Origin: Parvibaculum sp039973015 | Lineage (GTDB): Bacteria; Pseudomonadota; Alphaproteobacteria; Parvibaculales; Parvibaculaceae | Assembly: GCF_039973015.1 (NCBI RefSeq) | Contig: NZ_JBDWLT010000002.1 | Coordinates: forward strand, 273,931 to 337,930 | Direction: 5' to 3' | Length of the DNA: 64,000 nt | Shown here: positions 25,637 through 34,250 of the stretch, one piece after another | Layout of the letters: each line of letters starts with the position of its first letter | How positions within the stretch are numbered: position 1 is the stretch's first letter | The notes under the pieces: generated by a model | What the model was told of the DNA's origin: nothing | The model's database searches: none | What the model saw: only the letters and a program-made list of their open reading frames with translations | Program-made: the position numbers and the translations under genes

Positions 25637-26227
25637 ATGAGCGCCGAAGCGAAGCGGCGCGCCCGGGAACAGGCGCGGCTCAGACGGGACGCCGCCCATG
25701 CGGCGCTGGCGAAAACAGCGCCTGCGCTCATTGCTTCTCATTTTCTCCGGTCGGTTCCGCTCGCAGCAGGGGCCTGCGTGGCGGGCTATGCCCCCATCGG
25801 GAGCGAGCCCGATCCGGCGTTTCTTCTCGGTCAGCTTGCCGGGCGCGGTCATCCTTGTGTGTTGCCGCGTGTCGCCACGCGCAACAGGCCGCTCGTCTTC
25901 AATCTCTGGCAGCCGGGCGATGAACTGGTGCCCGGCGATCATGGCACACGCGAACCCCGGCCCGGAGCACCGGAGCGCCGGCCGGATGTCGTGCTGGTGC
26001 CGCTTCTCGCTTTTGATAGCGACGGGCGCCGCCTCGGATATGGTGGCGGCTATTATGACCGGACGTTCGAGCAGCTAAGACGAGCGGGGGGGCAGGTTCT
26101 GGCTGTCGGGGTTGCGTTTTCGGCGCAGGAAGCTCAAGACCTCCCCGAAGAGGAATTCGACGCCCGGCTCGACTGGATCGTGACGGAAAAAGGCGCAAGG
26201 GCGTTCGGCCCGCGTGCCGGAGGTTGA
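25637..26227 (+). CDS. fau: 5-formyltetrahydrofolate cyclo-ligase
   Basis: This 196-residue enzyme converts 5-formyl-THF to 5,10-methenyl-THF using ATP. Family motifs are RAREQARLRRDA, VAGYAPIGSEPDPAFLL and the ATP/folate site PLLAFDSDGRRLGYGGGYYD. Its place directly downstream of 6S RNA is the classic ssrS-ygfA arrangement and suggests processing from a shared transcript. Confidence 0.93.
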   Translation: MSAEAKRRAREQARLRRDAAHAALAKTAPALIASHFLRSVPLAAGACVAGYAPIGSEPDPAFLLGQLAGRGHPCVLPRVATRNRPLVFNLWQPGDELVPGDHGTREPRPGAPERRPDVVLVPLLAFDSDGRRLGYGGGYYDRTFEQLRRAGGQVLAVGVAFSAQEAQDLPEEEFDARLDWIVTEKGARAFGPRAGG

Positions 26228-26229
26228 GT

Positions 26230-27042
26230 ATGAGACTGCTGTTCATGGGCGATATTGTTGGGCGCAGCGGACGCGACGCGCTTGTCGCGGAGCTGCCAAA
26301 CCTGCGCCGCGAGCTCGGCCTCGATTTCATTGTTGTGAACGGCGAAAACGCAGCAGGCGGTTTCGGCATCACGGGCGCAATCTGCGACGATATTTTCGAT
26401 GCGGGCGCCGATGTCATCACGCTCGGCAATCATTCATGGGATCAGCGCGAGGCGCTGGTCCATATCGAGCGCGAGCCGCGTCTCGTAAGGCCCGCGAATT
26501 ACCCTTCCGGCACGCCGGGGCGGGGCGCGGCACTGGTCGAGGGGACGACGGGTGCCCGGGTTCTCGTCGTCAATGCTCTTGGCCGTGTCTTCATGGAGGC
26601 GCTCGATTGTCCCTTCGAGGCAATCGACGAGCAGATTTCGGCTTGCCCGCTCGGCGAGGGAGCGGATGCCATTCTCGTCGACATGCATGCCGAGGCGACC
26701 TCGGAAAAGATGGCGATGGGGCATTACTGCGACGGGCGCGTGTCGCTCGTTGTCGGTACGCATAGCCATGTGCCGACCGCGGACGCGCAGATATTGCCGG
26801 GCGGGACCGCCTACCAGACCGATGCGGGCATGTGCGGCGACTACAACTCCGTCATCGGCATGGACAAGGACGAGCCATTGAACCGCTTTGTAACGCGCAT
26901 TCCCAGCGGGCGTTTTCAGCCTGCGCTCGGGCCTGCGACGCTTTGCGGCGTCTTTGTCGAGACGGACAGTTCCGGTCTTGCGCGCCGTGTCGAGCCTGTG
27001 CGCATTGGCGGACGCCTTTCCCAGGTTCTGCCGGAGGTTTGA
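26230..27042 (+). CDS. YmdB-type metallophosphoesterase (TIGR00282 family)
   Basis: This 270-residue protein has the calcineurin-like metal motifs MGDIVGRSG, NGENAAGGFGIT, TLGNHSWDQ and VGTHSHVPTAD. The family is represented by YmdB, a cyclic-nucleotide phosphodiesterase in Bacillus. The ATG at 26230 is taken; the frame begins one codon pair earlier at a TTG overlapping the fau stop, so translation is coupled. Substrate in this organism is unknown. Confidence 0.88.
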   Translation: MRLLFMGDIVGRSGRDALVAELPNLRRELGLDFIVVNGENAAGGFGITGAICDDIFDAGADVITLGNHSWDQREALVHIEREPRLVRPANYPSGTPGRGAALVEGTTGARVLVVNALGRVFMEALDCPFEAIDEQISACPLGEGADAILVDMHAEATSEKMAMGHYCDGRVSLVVGTHSHVPTADAQILPGGTAYQTDAGMCGDYNSVIGMDKDEPLNRFVTRIPSGRFQPALGPATLCGVFVETDSSGLARRVEPVRIGGRLSQVLPEV

Positions 27043-27047
27043 GCGTC

Positions 27048-28073
27048 ATGCGGATCGTGCTTGCCGGGAATTTCAACGAGAAGCGCGCCGGCACGAATTT
27101 CTATGCAACGGTTCGCAAGTTTGCGAACGGGTTTGTGCGCAATGGCCATCAGGTGATGGGCTTCAGCGACCGCGATATCGCCCGCGAGGCGGGCAAATGG
27201 GGCATTGGCCGTGCGGGCAACCGCCACGCGAACAGGCGGCTCATTGAGCTTTGTTCCAATTTCCGGCCCGAGCTTCTCGTTCTTTTCCATGCCGACAAGA
27301 TCGAGAACGACACGATACGAACCTTGCGCAGGATGCTGCCTGCGCTGCGTGTTTGCGTCATCAATATCGATGCGCTTTTTCTGGATGAAAATGTTGCGCG
27401 CATTCATCGCTTTGCCGAGGTTGCCGATACAACCTTCATCACGACGGCAGGCGAGCGCCTCGACGACTTCGTGACGCCAACCCATTCACTCGCCTTTATT
27501 CCCAATCCCGCCGACCCGTCCATCGAGACGCTGGAATGCTTTGCGGAAAGCGATCAGCCCGTCGATTTTCTTTGTGCGGTCGGGTCCGAAACATCGACAT
27601 CGCCGCGCGGCCGGTTCCTCAAGGACATTGAGAAGCGTGTGCCCGAGGCGCGTTATGCGTTCTACGGTCTGGAGGAGCGTGCTGCCTTGCAGGGCATGGA
27701 TTATTACGACGCCATTGCCGGTGCCCGGATGGGGCTCAACCTCAACCGGGAGGAGGGGTATCCCCTCTATTCTTCCGATCGTCTCGCGCAATATGCAGGG
27801 AACGGGCTCCTCGTCTTCGTGGCGCGCTCGACCGGCTATGACGAGATTTTCTCGGATGAGGAATTCGCCTTCTATCGCGATCTGGACGAACTCGCGGACA
27901 AGCTTCGGTATTTTCTGAAGAATGACGGCGAACGTCAGCGCATCGCGCGCAACGGGCATGAGCGGTATCACAGTTTTTTTAGTGAGTGCCTTGTCGCCCG
28001 ATATGTTGTGGAGACGATGGAGGGCAGGCCTCTTTCAGGGCCCTATGCCTGGCCGACCGATATTCACAAATAG
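27048..28073 (+). CDS. Glycosyltransferase, family-1-like (CgeB-type C-terminus)
   Basis: This 341-residue protein opens with MRIVLAGNFNEKRAGTNFYA and shows the arrangement of a GT-B glycosyltransferase: an N-terminal Rossmann-like half with LLVLFHADKIEN and INIDALFLDE, and a C-terminal half with FYGLEERAAL, GARMGLNLNREEGYPLYSSD and a NGHERYHSFFS helix. The C-terminal region resembles the CgeB / spore-protein-like glycosyltransferases. It starts six bases after the phosphoesterase gene. Acceptor and sugar are unknown. Confidence 0.65.
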   Translation: MRIVLAGNFNEKRAGTNFYATVRKFANGFVRNGHQVMGFSDRDIAREAGKWGIGRAGNRHANRRLIELCSNFRPELLVLFHADKIENDTIRTLRRMLPALRVCVINIDALFLDENVARIHRFAEVADTTFITTAGERLDDFVTPTHSLAFIPNPADPSIETLECFAESDQPVDFLCAVGSETSTSPRGRFLKDIEKRVPEARYAFYGLEERAALQGMDYYDAIAGARMGLNLNREEGYPLYSSDRLAQYAGNGLLVFVARSTGYDEIFSDEEFAFYRDLDELADKLRYFLKNDGERQRIARNGHERYHSFFSECLVARYVVETMEGRPLSGPYAWPTDIHK

Positions 28074-28299
28074 CGCCGTCAGACTTGTCCAGCGAAGAAC
28101 CGCCCCGTCCGCTTCTGCCGGCCGAGGTGGGTGAGGCGGACAGGGGGACGAGGCGGTGCGCCTTCGCGTGCGTTGCGTTGGCTTAATCCGGCGCGGGCTG
28201 GGCGGGGCCACGAGCCGGTCTCTGGTATTGCCGCCAGCCTCTGGAGAAAGTTGGGCAAACCTCCCCTTCCGGCGACAGGAACAGCCTGCCCGGGAAACC
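28074..28299. other. Unexplained GC-rich intergenic block before yebC
   Basis: This block separates the glycosyltransferase from the AT-rich yebC promoter region. Frames on both strands stay open but lack a start with a ribosome-binding site or any family signature. I see no tRNA, no strong hairpin and no repeat. Confidence 0.4.
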
Positions 28300-28314
28300 T
28301 TAAACACACGTTAA
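28300..28314. promoter_or_regulatory. Perfect TTAA-N7-TTAA CtrA-type box upstream of yebC
   Basis: The bases give an exact TTAA-N7-TTAA spacing, extended to CCTTAA...TTAAGG as an inverted repeat. It lies about 130 bases before the yebC start, at the edge of an unusually AT-rich stretch (28315-28360) that also holds an ACACG-ttatg-CGTGT inverted repeat. This is the consensus site of CtrA in alphaproteobacteria; binding is inferred. Confidence 0.5.
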
Positions 28315-28445
28315 GGGAGCATAAAAATATAAATAACACGTTATGCGTGTATACCGTTGTGCCGTCCGAAGTATGGATTTCGGCAGGTGTGACCTCTATA
28401 AAGGCGCAAATTTCAGCACTTGCTCGAAAGGTTTTCGGAGGCGGA

Positions 28446-29192
28446 ATGGCCGGCCACTCACAATTCAAGAACATCATGTATCGCAAGGGCGCGCAGGATA
28501 AGAAGCGCGCCAAGCTCTTTGCCAAGCTTGCCAAGGAAATCACCGTGGCGGCGAAAATGGGTTTGGCAGATCCTGAATATAATCCACGCCTTCGCGCGGC
28601 AATTCAGGCGGCGCGCGCGGAAAACATGCCGAAAGACAATATCGAACGCGCGATCAAGAAGAGTACGGATCAGGGCGGCGAGAATTATGAGGAAGTCCGC
28701 TACGAGGGCTTTGGTGTGGGGGGTGTCGGTGTCATCGTTGAAACCCTGACTGACAATCGCAACCGGACGGCGGGCGAAGTACGCGCCATTTTCACCAAAA
28801 ATGGCGGCAATCTCGGTGAAACGGGCGCCGTGTCTTTTGGTTTCGACCGCCTCGGCCTCGTCGAATATCCCGCGGATGTCGCGACCGCCGATGAAATGCT
28901 CGAAGCAGCGATCGAGGCTGGTGCGGACGATTGCCAGTCGGGTGAGGAGCTGCATGAGCTCTACTGCGCGCCGGATGCGTTGCATGAAGTATCCGGTGAG
29001 CTTGAGAAGAAATTCGGTGAACCGCGCAGCGGGCGTATCGTCTGGAAGCCGCAGAACACCATTGAGCTGGACGACGAAAAAGCCGAGACGATCCTCAAGA
29101 TGCTCGAAGCGCTGGACGACAATGACGATGTGCAGCAGGTTTATGCGAACTTCGAGATGTCCGATTCGGTCCTGGAGAAGATGTCCGCCTGA
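28446..29192 (+). CDS. yebC: YebC/PmpR-family translation or transcription factor
   Basis: This 248-residue protein has the invariant opening MAGHSQFKNIMYRKGAQDKK, the middle NMPKDNIERAIKKSTDQGGE and the third-domain AIEAGADDCQSG segment. YebC proteins were long annotated as DNA-binding regulators; recent work on family members supports a role in relieving ribosome stalling. The consensus normally reads WANIKHRK; here it is QFKNIMYRK, a usual alphaproteobacterial form. A GGAGG site precedes the ATG at 28446. It leads into ruvCAB. Confidence 0.93.
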   Translation: MAGHSQFKNIMYRKGAQDKKRAKLFAKLAKEITVAAKMGLADPEYNPRLRAAIQAARAENMPKDNIERAIKKSTDQGGENYEEVRYEGFGVGGVGVIVETLTDNRNRTAGEVRAIFTKNGGNLGETGAVSFGFDRLGLVEYPADVATADEMLEAAIEAGADDCQSGEELHELYCAPDALHEVSGELEKKFGEPRSGRIVWKPQNTIELDDEKAETILKMLEALDDNDDVQQVYANFEMSDSVLEKMSA

Positions 29193-29287
29193 CGCCATCG
29201 AGCGCGAAGCGGCTTCCCGGCAGCGGGCATGAACCGGACGGTTCCGGCCTCGCCCGAGGCTGGCCCGGACACAAGGACTTTCCGCTC

Positions 29288-29815
29288 ATGCCGGCATCGT
29301 TCAGATATCTCGGCATCGATCCCGGCCTCACCGCCACGGGATGGGGCATAATCTCCGTCCAGGGCTCGAAACTCGTCCATATCGCGAATGGCACAATCAC
29401 CTCGAATGCGCGTCTCGGCATTGCGGAGCGGCTTGTCGAGATCGAGGCGGGGCTCGTTCGTATTGTCGATGAACATGGACCGGATGCCGCCGCCGTCGAG
29501 CAGGCCTTCGTCGCGCGTGATGCATCCGCTGCCTTGAAGCTCGGTCAGGCGCGTGCCATCGCGCTTCTGGTCGCCGCGCGGGCCGGGCTCGCGGTTGCCG
29601 AATACGCGCCCAATCATGTGAAGAAATCCGTCGTCGGAGCAGGCCATGCTGACAAGGCGCAGATAAGGCTCATGGTCGAGATGCTTTTGCCTGGTTCGAA
29701 AGCGGGGAGCGAACATGCCGCCGATGCGCTTGCCATCGCCATAGCGCATGCGCATTCGGGGGCCGCGAATGAAAGGCTCGCCGCTGCCGTTGCGCGGGCC
29801 GGGGCGGGCCGATGA
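29288..29815 (+). CDS. ruvC: Holliday junction resolvase RuvC
   Basis: This 175-residue endonuclease cuts Holliday junctions. The first catalytic aspartate is in YLGIDPGLTATGWG (Asp11), the glutamate in AAAVEQAFV, and the C-terminal acidic pair in GSEHAADALAIAIAHA. Length is standard. Its stop overlaps the ruvA start, giving a tightly coupled ruvCAB operon. Confidence 0.96.
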   Translation: MPASFRYLGIDPGLTATGWGIISVQGSKLVHIANGTITSNARLGIAERLVEIEAGLVRIVDEHGPDAAAVEQAFVARDASAALKLGQARAIALLVAARAGLAVAEYAPNHVKKSVVGAGHADKAQIRLMVEMLLPGSKAGSEHAADALAIAIAHAHSGAANERLAAAVARAGAGR

Positions 29816-30429
29816 TCGGCAAGCTCAAAGGTATCGTTGATTCCACGGGCGAGGACTGGGTTGTCGTTGATGTTGGCGGTGTCGGCTATCACGTCACCTG
29901 TTCGCGCCGTACGTTGCAGAACCTCGCGGCGCCGGGTGGCGCAGTAACACTCTCCATCGAGACCAAGGTGAGCGACGACGCCATCCGCCTGATCGGATTC
30001 GAGACCGATAACGAGCGCGACTGGTTCCGTCTTTTGCTCGGTGTGCAGGGTGTGGGTACGAGGGTTGCGCTTGGTGTGCTGGGGACGCTTGCACCCGACG
30101 ATCTTGCCCGTGCCATTGCGCTGGACGACAAGAAAGCGATTTCGGCGGCGCCCGGCGTTGGGGCGAAAGTTGCCGCGCGTATCGCAGCCGAGTTGAAAGA
30201 CAAGGCGCCCGAAGGTGCATCGCTTGCCGCCGTTCTCGACGGGCAGGTCAATGGTGCGGCGGCACCCGTTTCTCCCGCTCCCATGCGCGATGCCGTCTCC
30301 GCCCTCGTGAATCTCGGCTATCCGCAAGCGCAAGCCACGGGCGCCGTGTCGGCGGCGGCGAAGACGCTTGAAGGTGCCGCGAGCACGGAGCAGCTCATCA
30401 GGCAGGGTCTGAAGGAGCTGGCGCGATGA
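29812..30429 (+). CDS. ruvA: Holliday junction DNA helicase subunit RuvA
   Basis: This 205-residue protein begins MIGKLKGIVDSTGEDWVVVD and holds the helix-hairpin-helix region LLGVQGVGTRVALGVLGTL and SAAPGVGAKVAARIAAEL. It binds the four-way junction as a tetramer and recruits RuvB. The C-terminal domain III (ALVNLGYPQAQATGAVSAAA) that contacts RuvB is present. It overlaps ruvC and ruvB by four bases each. Confidence 0.96.
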   Translation: MIGKLKGIVDSTGEDWVVVDVGGVGYHVTCSRRTLQNLAAPGGAVTLSIETKVSDDAIRLIGFETDNERDWFRLLLGVQGVGTRVALGVLGTLAPDDLARAIALDDKKAISAAPGVGAKVAARIAAELKDKAPEGASLAAVLDGQVNGAAAPVSPAPMRDAVSALVNLGYPQAQATGAVSAAAKTLEGAASTEQLIRQGLKELAR

Positions 30430-31475
30430 CGGAAAGGCTTGTCGGTGCGGCCAAGCGCGAGGAAGACGAGCTGGAGCGCACGCTTCGGCCGCAGCTTCTT
30501 GCCGACTTCACCGGACAGGCGCGCGCGCGTGAAAATCTTGCGGTCTTCATCGAGGCCGCGCGCAAGCGCGGCGAGGCGCTCGATCATGTTCTCTTCGCGG
30601 GACCGCCCGGTCTCGGCAAGACGACCCTGGCGCAGATCGTTGCGCGCGAACTGGGCGTCAATTTCCGTTCGACTTCCGGTCCGGTGATTTCCAAGGCAGG
30701 CGATCTCGCCGCGCTGCTCACCAATCTCGAACCGCGCGATGTTCTCTTCATCGATGAAATCCATCGCCTGTCGCCTGCGGTCGAGGAAATCCTCTATCCG
30801 GCGATGGAGGATTTTCAGCTCGACCTCATCATCGGCGAAGGGCCGGGCGCGCGTTCCGTGCGTATCGAGCTGGCGCCCTTCACGCTGGTCGGCGCGACAA
30901 CGAGGACGGGCCTTCTGACAACGCCGCTGCGCGACCGCTTCGGCATTCCGGTACGGCTCAATTTCTACGAGATCGGCGAACTGGAAAGTATCGTCCGTCG
31001 CGGGGCCAGCGTTCTCGGTATTTCCATGACTGCCGATGGCGCACATGAGATCGCGCGCCGTGCGCGCGGTACGCCTCGTGTCGCCGGAAGGCTGCTTCGC
31101 CGTGTGCGGGACTTTGCAGCGGTCGAAGGCGTCACGAGCATCGATGCCAAGGCGGCGGACCGGGCGCTTCAGCGCCTTGAGGTCGATGAACTGGGGCTCG
31201 ACGCGCTCGATCATCGTTATTTGCGTTGTATCGCAGTCAGTTTTTCTGGCGGGCCTGTCGGGGTCGAAACGATTGCCGCCTCGCTTTCCGAGCCACGCGA
31301 TGCGATCGAGGAAATCATCGAGCCCTATCTTATCCAGCAGGGGCTGGTGAACCGTACGCCGCGAGGGCGCGTGCTGACGGCGGCGGCTTTCGCTCATATC
31401 GGGCTTTCCGTCCCCTCGGTTTCTCCTGCGGGTCAGCCGGGCCTTTTCGGTGCGGAGGGAGAGGGCGAGGCATGA
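30426..31475 (+). CDS. ruvB: Holliday junction DNA helicase subunit RuvB
   Basis: This 349-residue AAA+ motor has Walker A GPPGLGKTT (residues 59-67), Walker B LFIDEIHRL, the sensor-1 region VGATTRTGLLTTPLRDRFGI and the C-terminal winged helix (TPRGRVLTAAAFAHIGL). It drives branch migration. The C-terminal tail (SPAGQPGLFGAEGEGEA) is longer than minimal. The stop overlaps the ybgC start. Confidence 0.97.
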   Translation: MTERLVGAAKREEDELERTLRPQLLADFTGQARARENLAVFIEAARKRGEALDHVLFAGPPGLGKTTLAQIVARELGVNFRSTSGPVISKAGDLAALLTNLEPRDVLFIDEIHRLSPAVEEILYPAMEDFQLDLIIGEGPGARSVRIELAPFTLVGATTRTGLLTTPLRDRFGIPVRLNFYEIGELESIVRRGASVLGISMTADGAHEIARRARGTPRVAGRLLRRVRDFAAVEGVTSIDAKAADRALQRLEVDELGLDALDHRYLRCIAVSFSGGPVGVETIAASLSEPRDAIEEIIEPYLIQQGLVNRTPRGRVLTAAAFAHIGLSVPSVSPAGQPGLFGAEGEGEA

Positions 31476-31939
31476 GCGAGTGGCCCGATATTTCCGGCCG
31501 GATCGAGGGACAGGTCCACAAGTTGCCCGTCCGCGTCTATTATGAGGACACGGATTTCTCCGGCATCGTCTACCACGCGAATTATCTGCGGTTTGCCGAA
31601 AGGGGGCGCTCCGACTTCCTGCGGCTCGCCGGGGTCCACCATACAGACCTCTTCGATACCGAGGATCCCGTCGCCTTCGCCATTCATCGCATGGAAATGG
31701 ATTTCCGTCAGCCTGCACGCATCGACGACCGGCTGGAGGTTCATACCGTCTATGTGCGGGCGAGCGGCGCGCGGATCAAGGCCGAGCAGTCGATCTGGCG
31801 TCTCGGGCCGGATAGTAAGCCGGTGGATGAATTATGGCGGGCGAAGGTCTTTGCAGCGGTTCTCGACAAGGAGGGCAGGCCACGCCGCCTCCCTGCGGCC
31901 GTGAAGGAGGCGCTGGCCCCTTATATCGGCCGGGCCTGA
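31472..31939 (+). CDS. ybgC: Tol-Pal-associated acyl-CoA thioesterase
   Basis: This 155-residue hot-dog-fold enzyme has the 4HBT motif VYYEDTDFSGIVYHANYLRF with the catalytic aspartate. YbgC hydrolyses short-chain or malonyl acyl-CoA and is linked to membrane lipid metabolism. Its gene normally opens the tol-pal cluster, as here, and it overlaps the ruvB stop by four bases. Confidence 0.92.
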   Translation: MSEWPDISGRIEGQVHKLPVRVYYEDTDFSGIVYHANYLRFAERGRSDFLRLAGVHHTDLFDTEDPVAFAIHRMEMDFRQPARIDDRLEVHTVYVRASGARIKAEQSIWRLGPDSKPVDELWRAKVFAAVLDKEGRPRRLPAAVKEALAPYIGRA

Positions 31940-32191
31940 TGCGGGTCGCCGAGCCTGCGGGCCTTCCTCCACTCTGTGACCGGGCCGCAACATTCGCCTG
32001 CTAACCTCTTGAGCAAGCGACTCGAATCCCGCCAGACGCCACGGTAATGACATAATTGAACGACTAACTTCAGCCGCAATTCGGGGGCACACATACGGCA
32101 GTAGGGCGCAACGGGCACAGCTCGACTGCGTAAGCTGCGTCTGTCATGTGCCGCTCCCTGCAATGAGCCCGAGAGCACGGAGAGGCACCGA

Positions 32192-32920
<729 letters not shown>

Positions 32921-32923
32921 TCA

Positions 32924-33382
32924 ATGGCGATGTCGGTCGGGAACAAGAGCAAGGGCCGCGGACGCTATGCGCGTCAGCCCATGTCCGAAATCAACGTGAC
33001 ACCCGTCGTTGATGTGATGCTGGTGCTGCTCATCGTCTTCATGGTGGCGGCCCCGCTTCTCACCGTCGGTGTGCCGGTCGACCTGCCCAAGACGGAGGCG
33101 GCCCCGCTTTCGGGCGATACCGAGCCCTTGACGATCACGATCAACGGCAAGGGCGAGATCTTTGTGCAGGAAACGCTGACCGAGCCGGATGCTCTCGTGC
33201 CCCAGCTCACCGCGATTGCGGAGAACGGTTATGAGCAGCGCATTTTCGTGCGCGCGGACAACTCGATCAACTATGGCTCGGTCATGGATGTGATGGGCCG
33301 GTTGAGTGCTGCCGGTTTCTCCAAGGTTGGTCTCGTGACCGAGACCCAAACGTCGCCGGCGAAGAAGCCGGGTGCAAATTAA
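32924..33382 (+). CDS. tolR: Tol-Pal system protein TolR
   Basis: This 152-residue protein has the ExbD/TolR N-terminus MSEINVTPVVDVMLVLLIVF with the proton-carrying aspartate (about residue 29) in a single membrane helix, then the periplasmic domain (APLLTVGVPVDLPKTEAAPL, IFVRADNSINYGSVMDVMG). It works with TolQ. It begins three bases after tolQ. Confidence 0.95.
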   Translation: MAMSVGNKSKGRGRYARQPMSEINVTPVVDVMLVLLIVFMVAAPLLTVGVPVDLPKTEAAPLSGDTEPLTITINGKGEIFVQETLTEPDALVPQLTAIAENGYEQRIFVRADNSINYGSVMDVMGRLSAAGFSKVGLVTETQTSPAKKPGAN

Positions 33383-33391
33383 ACGGCGAGA

Positions 33392-34213
33392 ATGCGTAAA
33401 CCGGTTCTCCTTTCGGCCGCGGCGCATGTGGTGATCGTGTCGCTCGCGCTTGTGGCGTTTCCTTCACCCGAGGAGCTTCCCTCGGTGCAGACGCGCGCGC
33501 TGCCGGTCGAACTCGTGACGATCGATCAGGTGACGAACCTGATGAGTACGAAAAAGGTCGAAAATCCGAAGCCGGTCGAGAAGCCGGAACCGCCGAAGCC
33601 GGAAGAGCCCGAGAAGCCGACGCCAGAACCGAAACCGGAACCGGAGCCCGCGCCTCCGCCGCCGGAGGAGAAGGCCGAGATTATTCCGGAAAAGAAGGTC
33701 GAGAAGAAAGAAGAGAAGCCGAAGCCGGTCGAGAAGAAGGTCGAAAAGAAACCGACGCCGCCAAAGAAGGAACCGGAGAAGAAATCCTTCGACCCGAACC
33801 AGATCGCGGCGCTGCTCGACAAGACGCCTGACACGGCGCGGAAGAGCGAGGCGCTGGAATCGACACAAGATTTCGAGTCGCCCGTGACCGACGATCCTTC
33901 GGCGGCAATGACGATGAGCGAGATCGATGCGGTGCGGCAGAAGGTTCAGCGTTGCTGGAACATTCGCGACTTCGCGGGCAGTGCGGACGCAGACAAGCTT
34001 GCGGCGACGATTAGCTTCTCGCTCAATCAAGACGGATCGCTTGCTGGCTTTCCGTCGATCGCAAAAACAAGTGGCGGATCGTTGTCGCGTCTTTTTGCCG
34101 AACGCGCCATTCAGGCCGTTCAGAAATGCGCCCCTTACGATTTTCTGCCGCCCGACAAATTTACAAGCTGGCGGGATATGAGGCTCTCATTCACTCTCTC
34201 TGAAATGATGTGA
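33392..34213 (+). CDS. tolA: Tol-Pal system protein TolA
   Basis: This 273-residue protein has an N-terminal membrane anchor (residues 5-22) containing the S-H helix motif SAAAHVVIVSLALVAF. A long proline/lysine/glutamate-rich rod follows (about residues 50-130). The C-terminal domain (about 165-273) has a cysteine pair in VQRCWNI and VQKCAPYDF, as in TolA/TonB C-domains. It spans the periplasm to contact TolB/Pal. The DNA of the rod is a run of CCG/GAG-type repeats that could slip. Confidence 0.9.
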   Translation: MRKPVLLSAAAHVVIVSLALVAFPSPEELPSVQTRALPVELVTIDQVTNLMSTKKVENPKPVEKPEPPKPEEPEKPTPEPKPEPEPAPPPPEEKAEIIPEKKVEKKEEKPKPVEKKVEKKPTPPKKEPEKKSFDPNQIAALLDKTPDTARKSEALESTQDFESPVTDDPSAAMTMSEIDAVRQKVQRCWNIRDFAGSADADKLAATISFSLNQDGSLAGFPSIAKTSGGSLSRLFAERAIQAVQKCAPYDFLPPDKFTSWRDMRLSFTLSEMM

Positions 34214-34250
34214 GCGGACGAAGCGAACCCGAAAGGCAGGAGAAGCCGAA

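Noticed and set aside
32005..32040. A tRNA-like 3' end (ctcgaatcccgccagacgcca) before tolQ.
   Set aside because: The T-arm does not pair, and there is no acceptor stem or anticodon arm upstream. It is probably chance similarity.
33580..33790. A possible tandem-repeat locus in tolA DNA.
   Set aside because: The imperfect CCG/GAG repeats encode the usual proline/lysine-rich TolA rod and are explained by protein composition.
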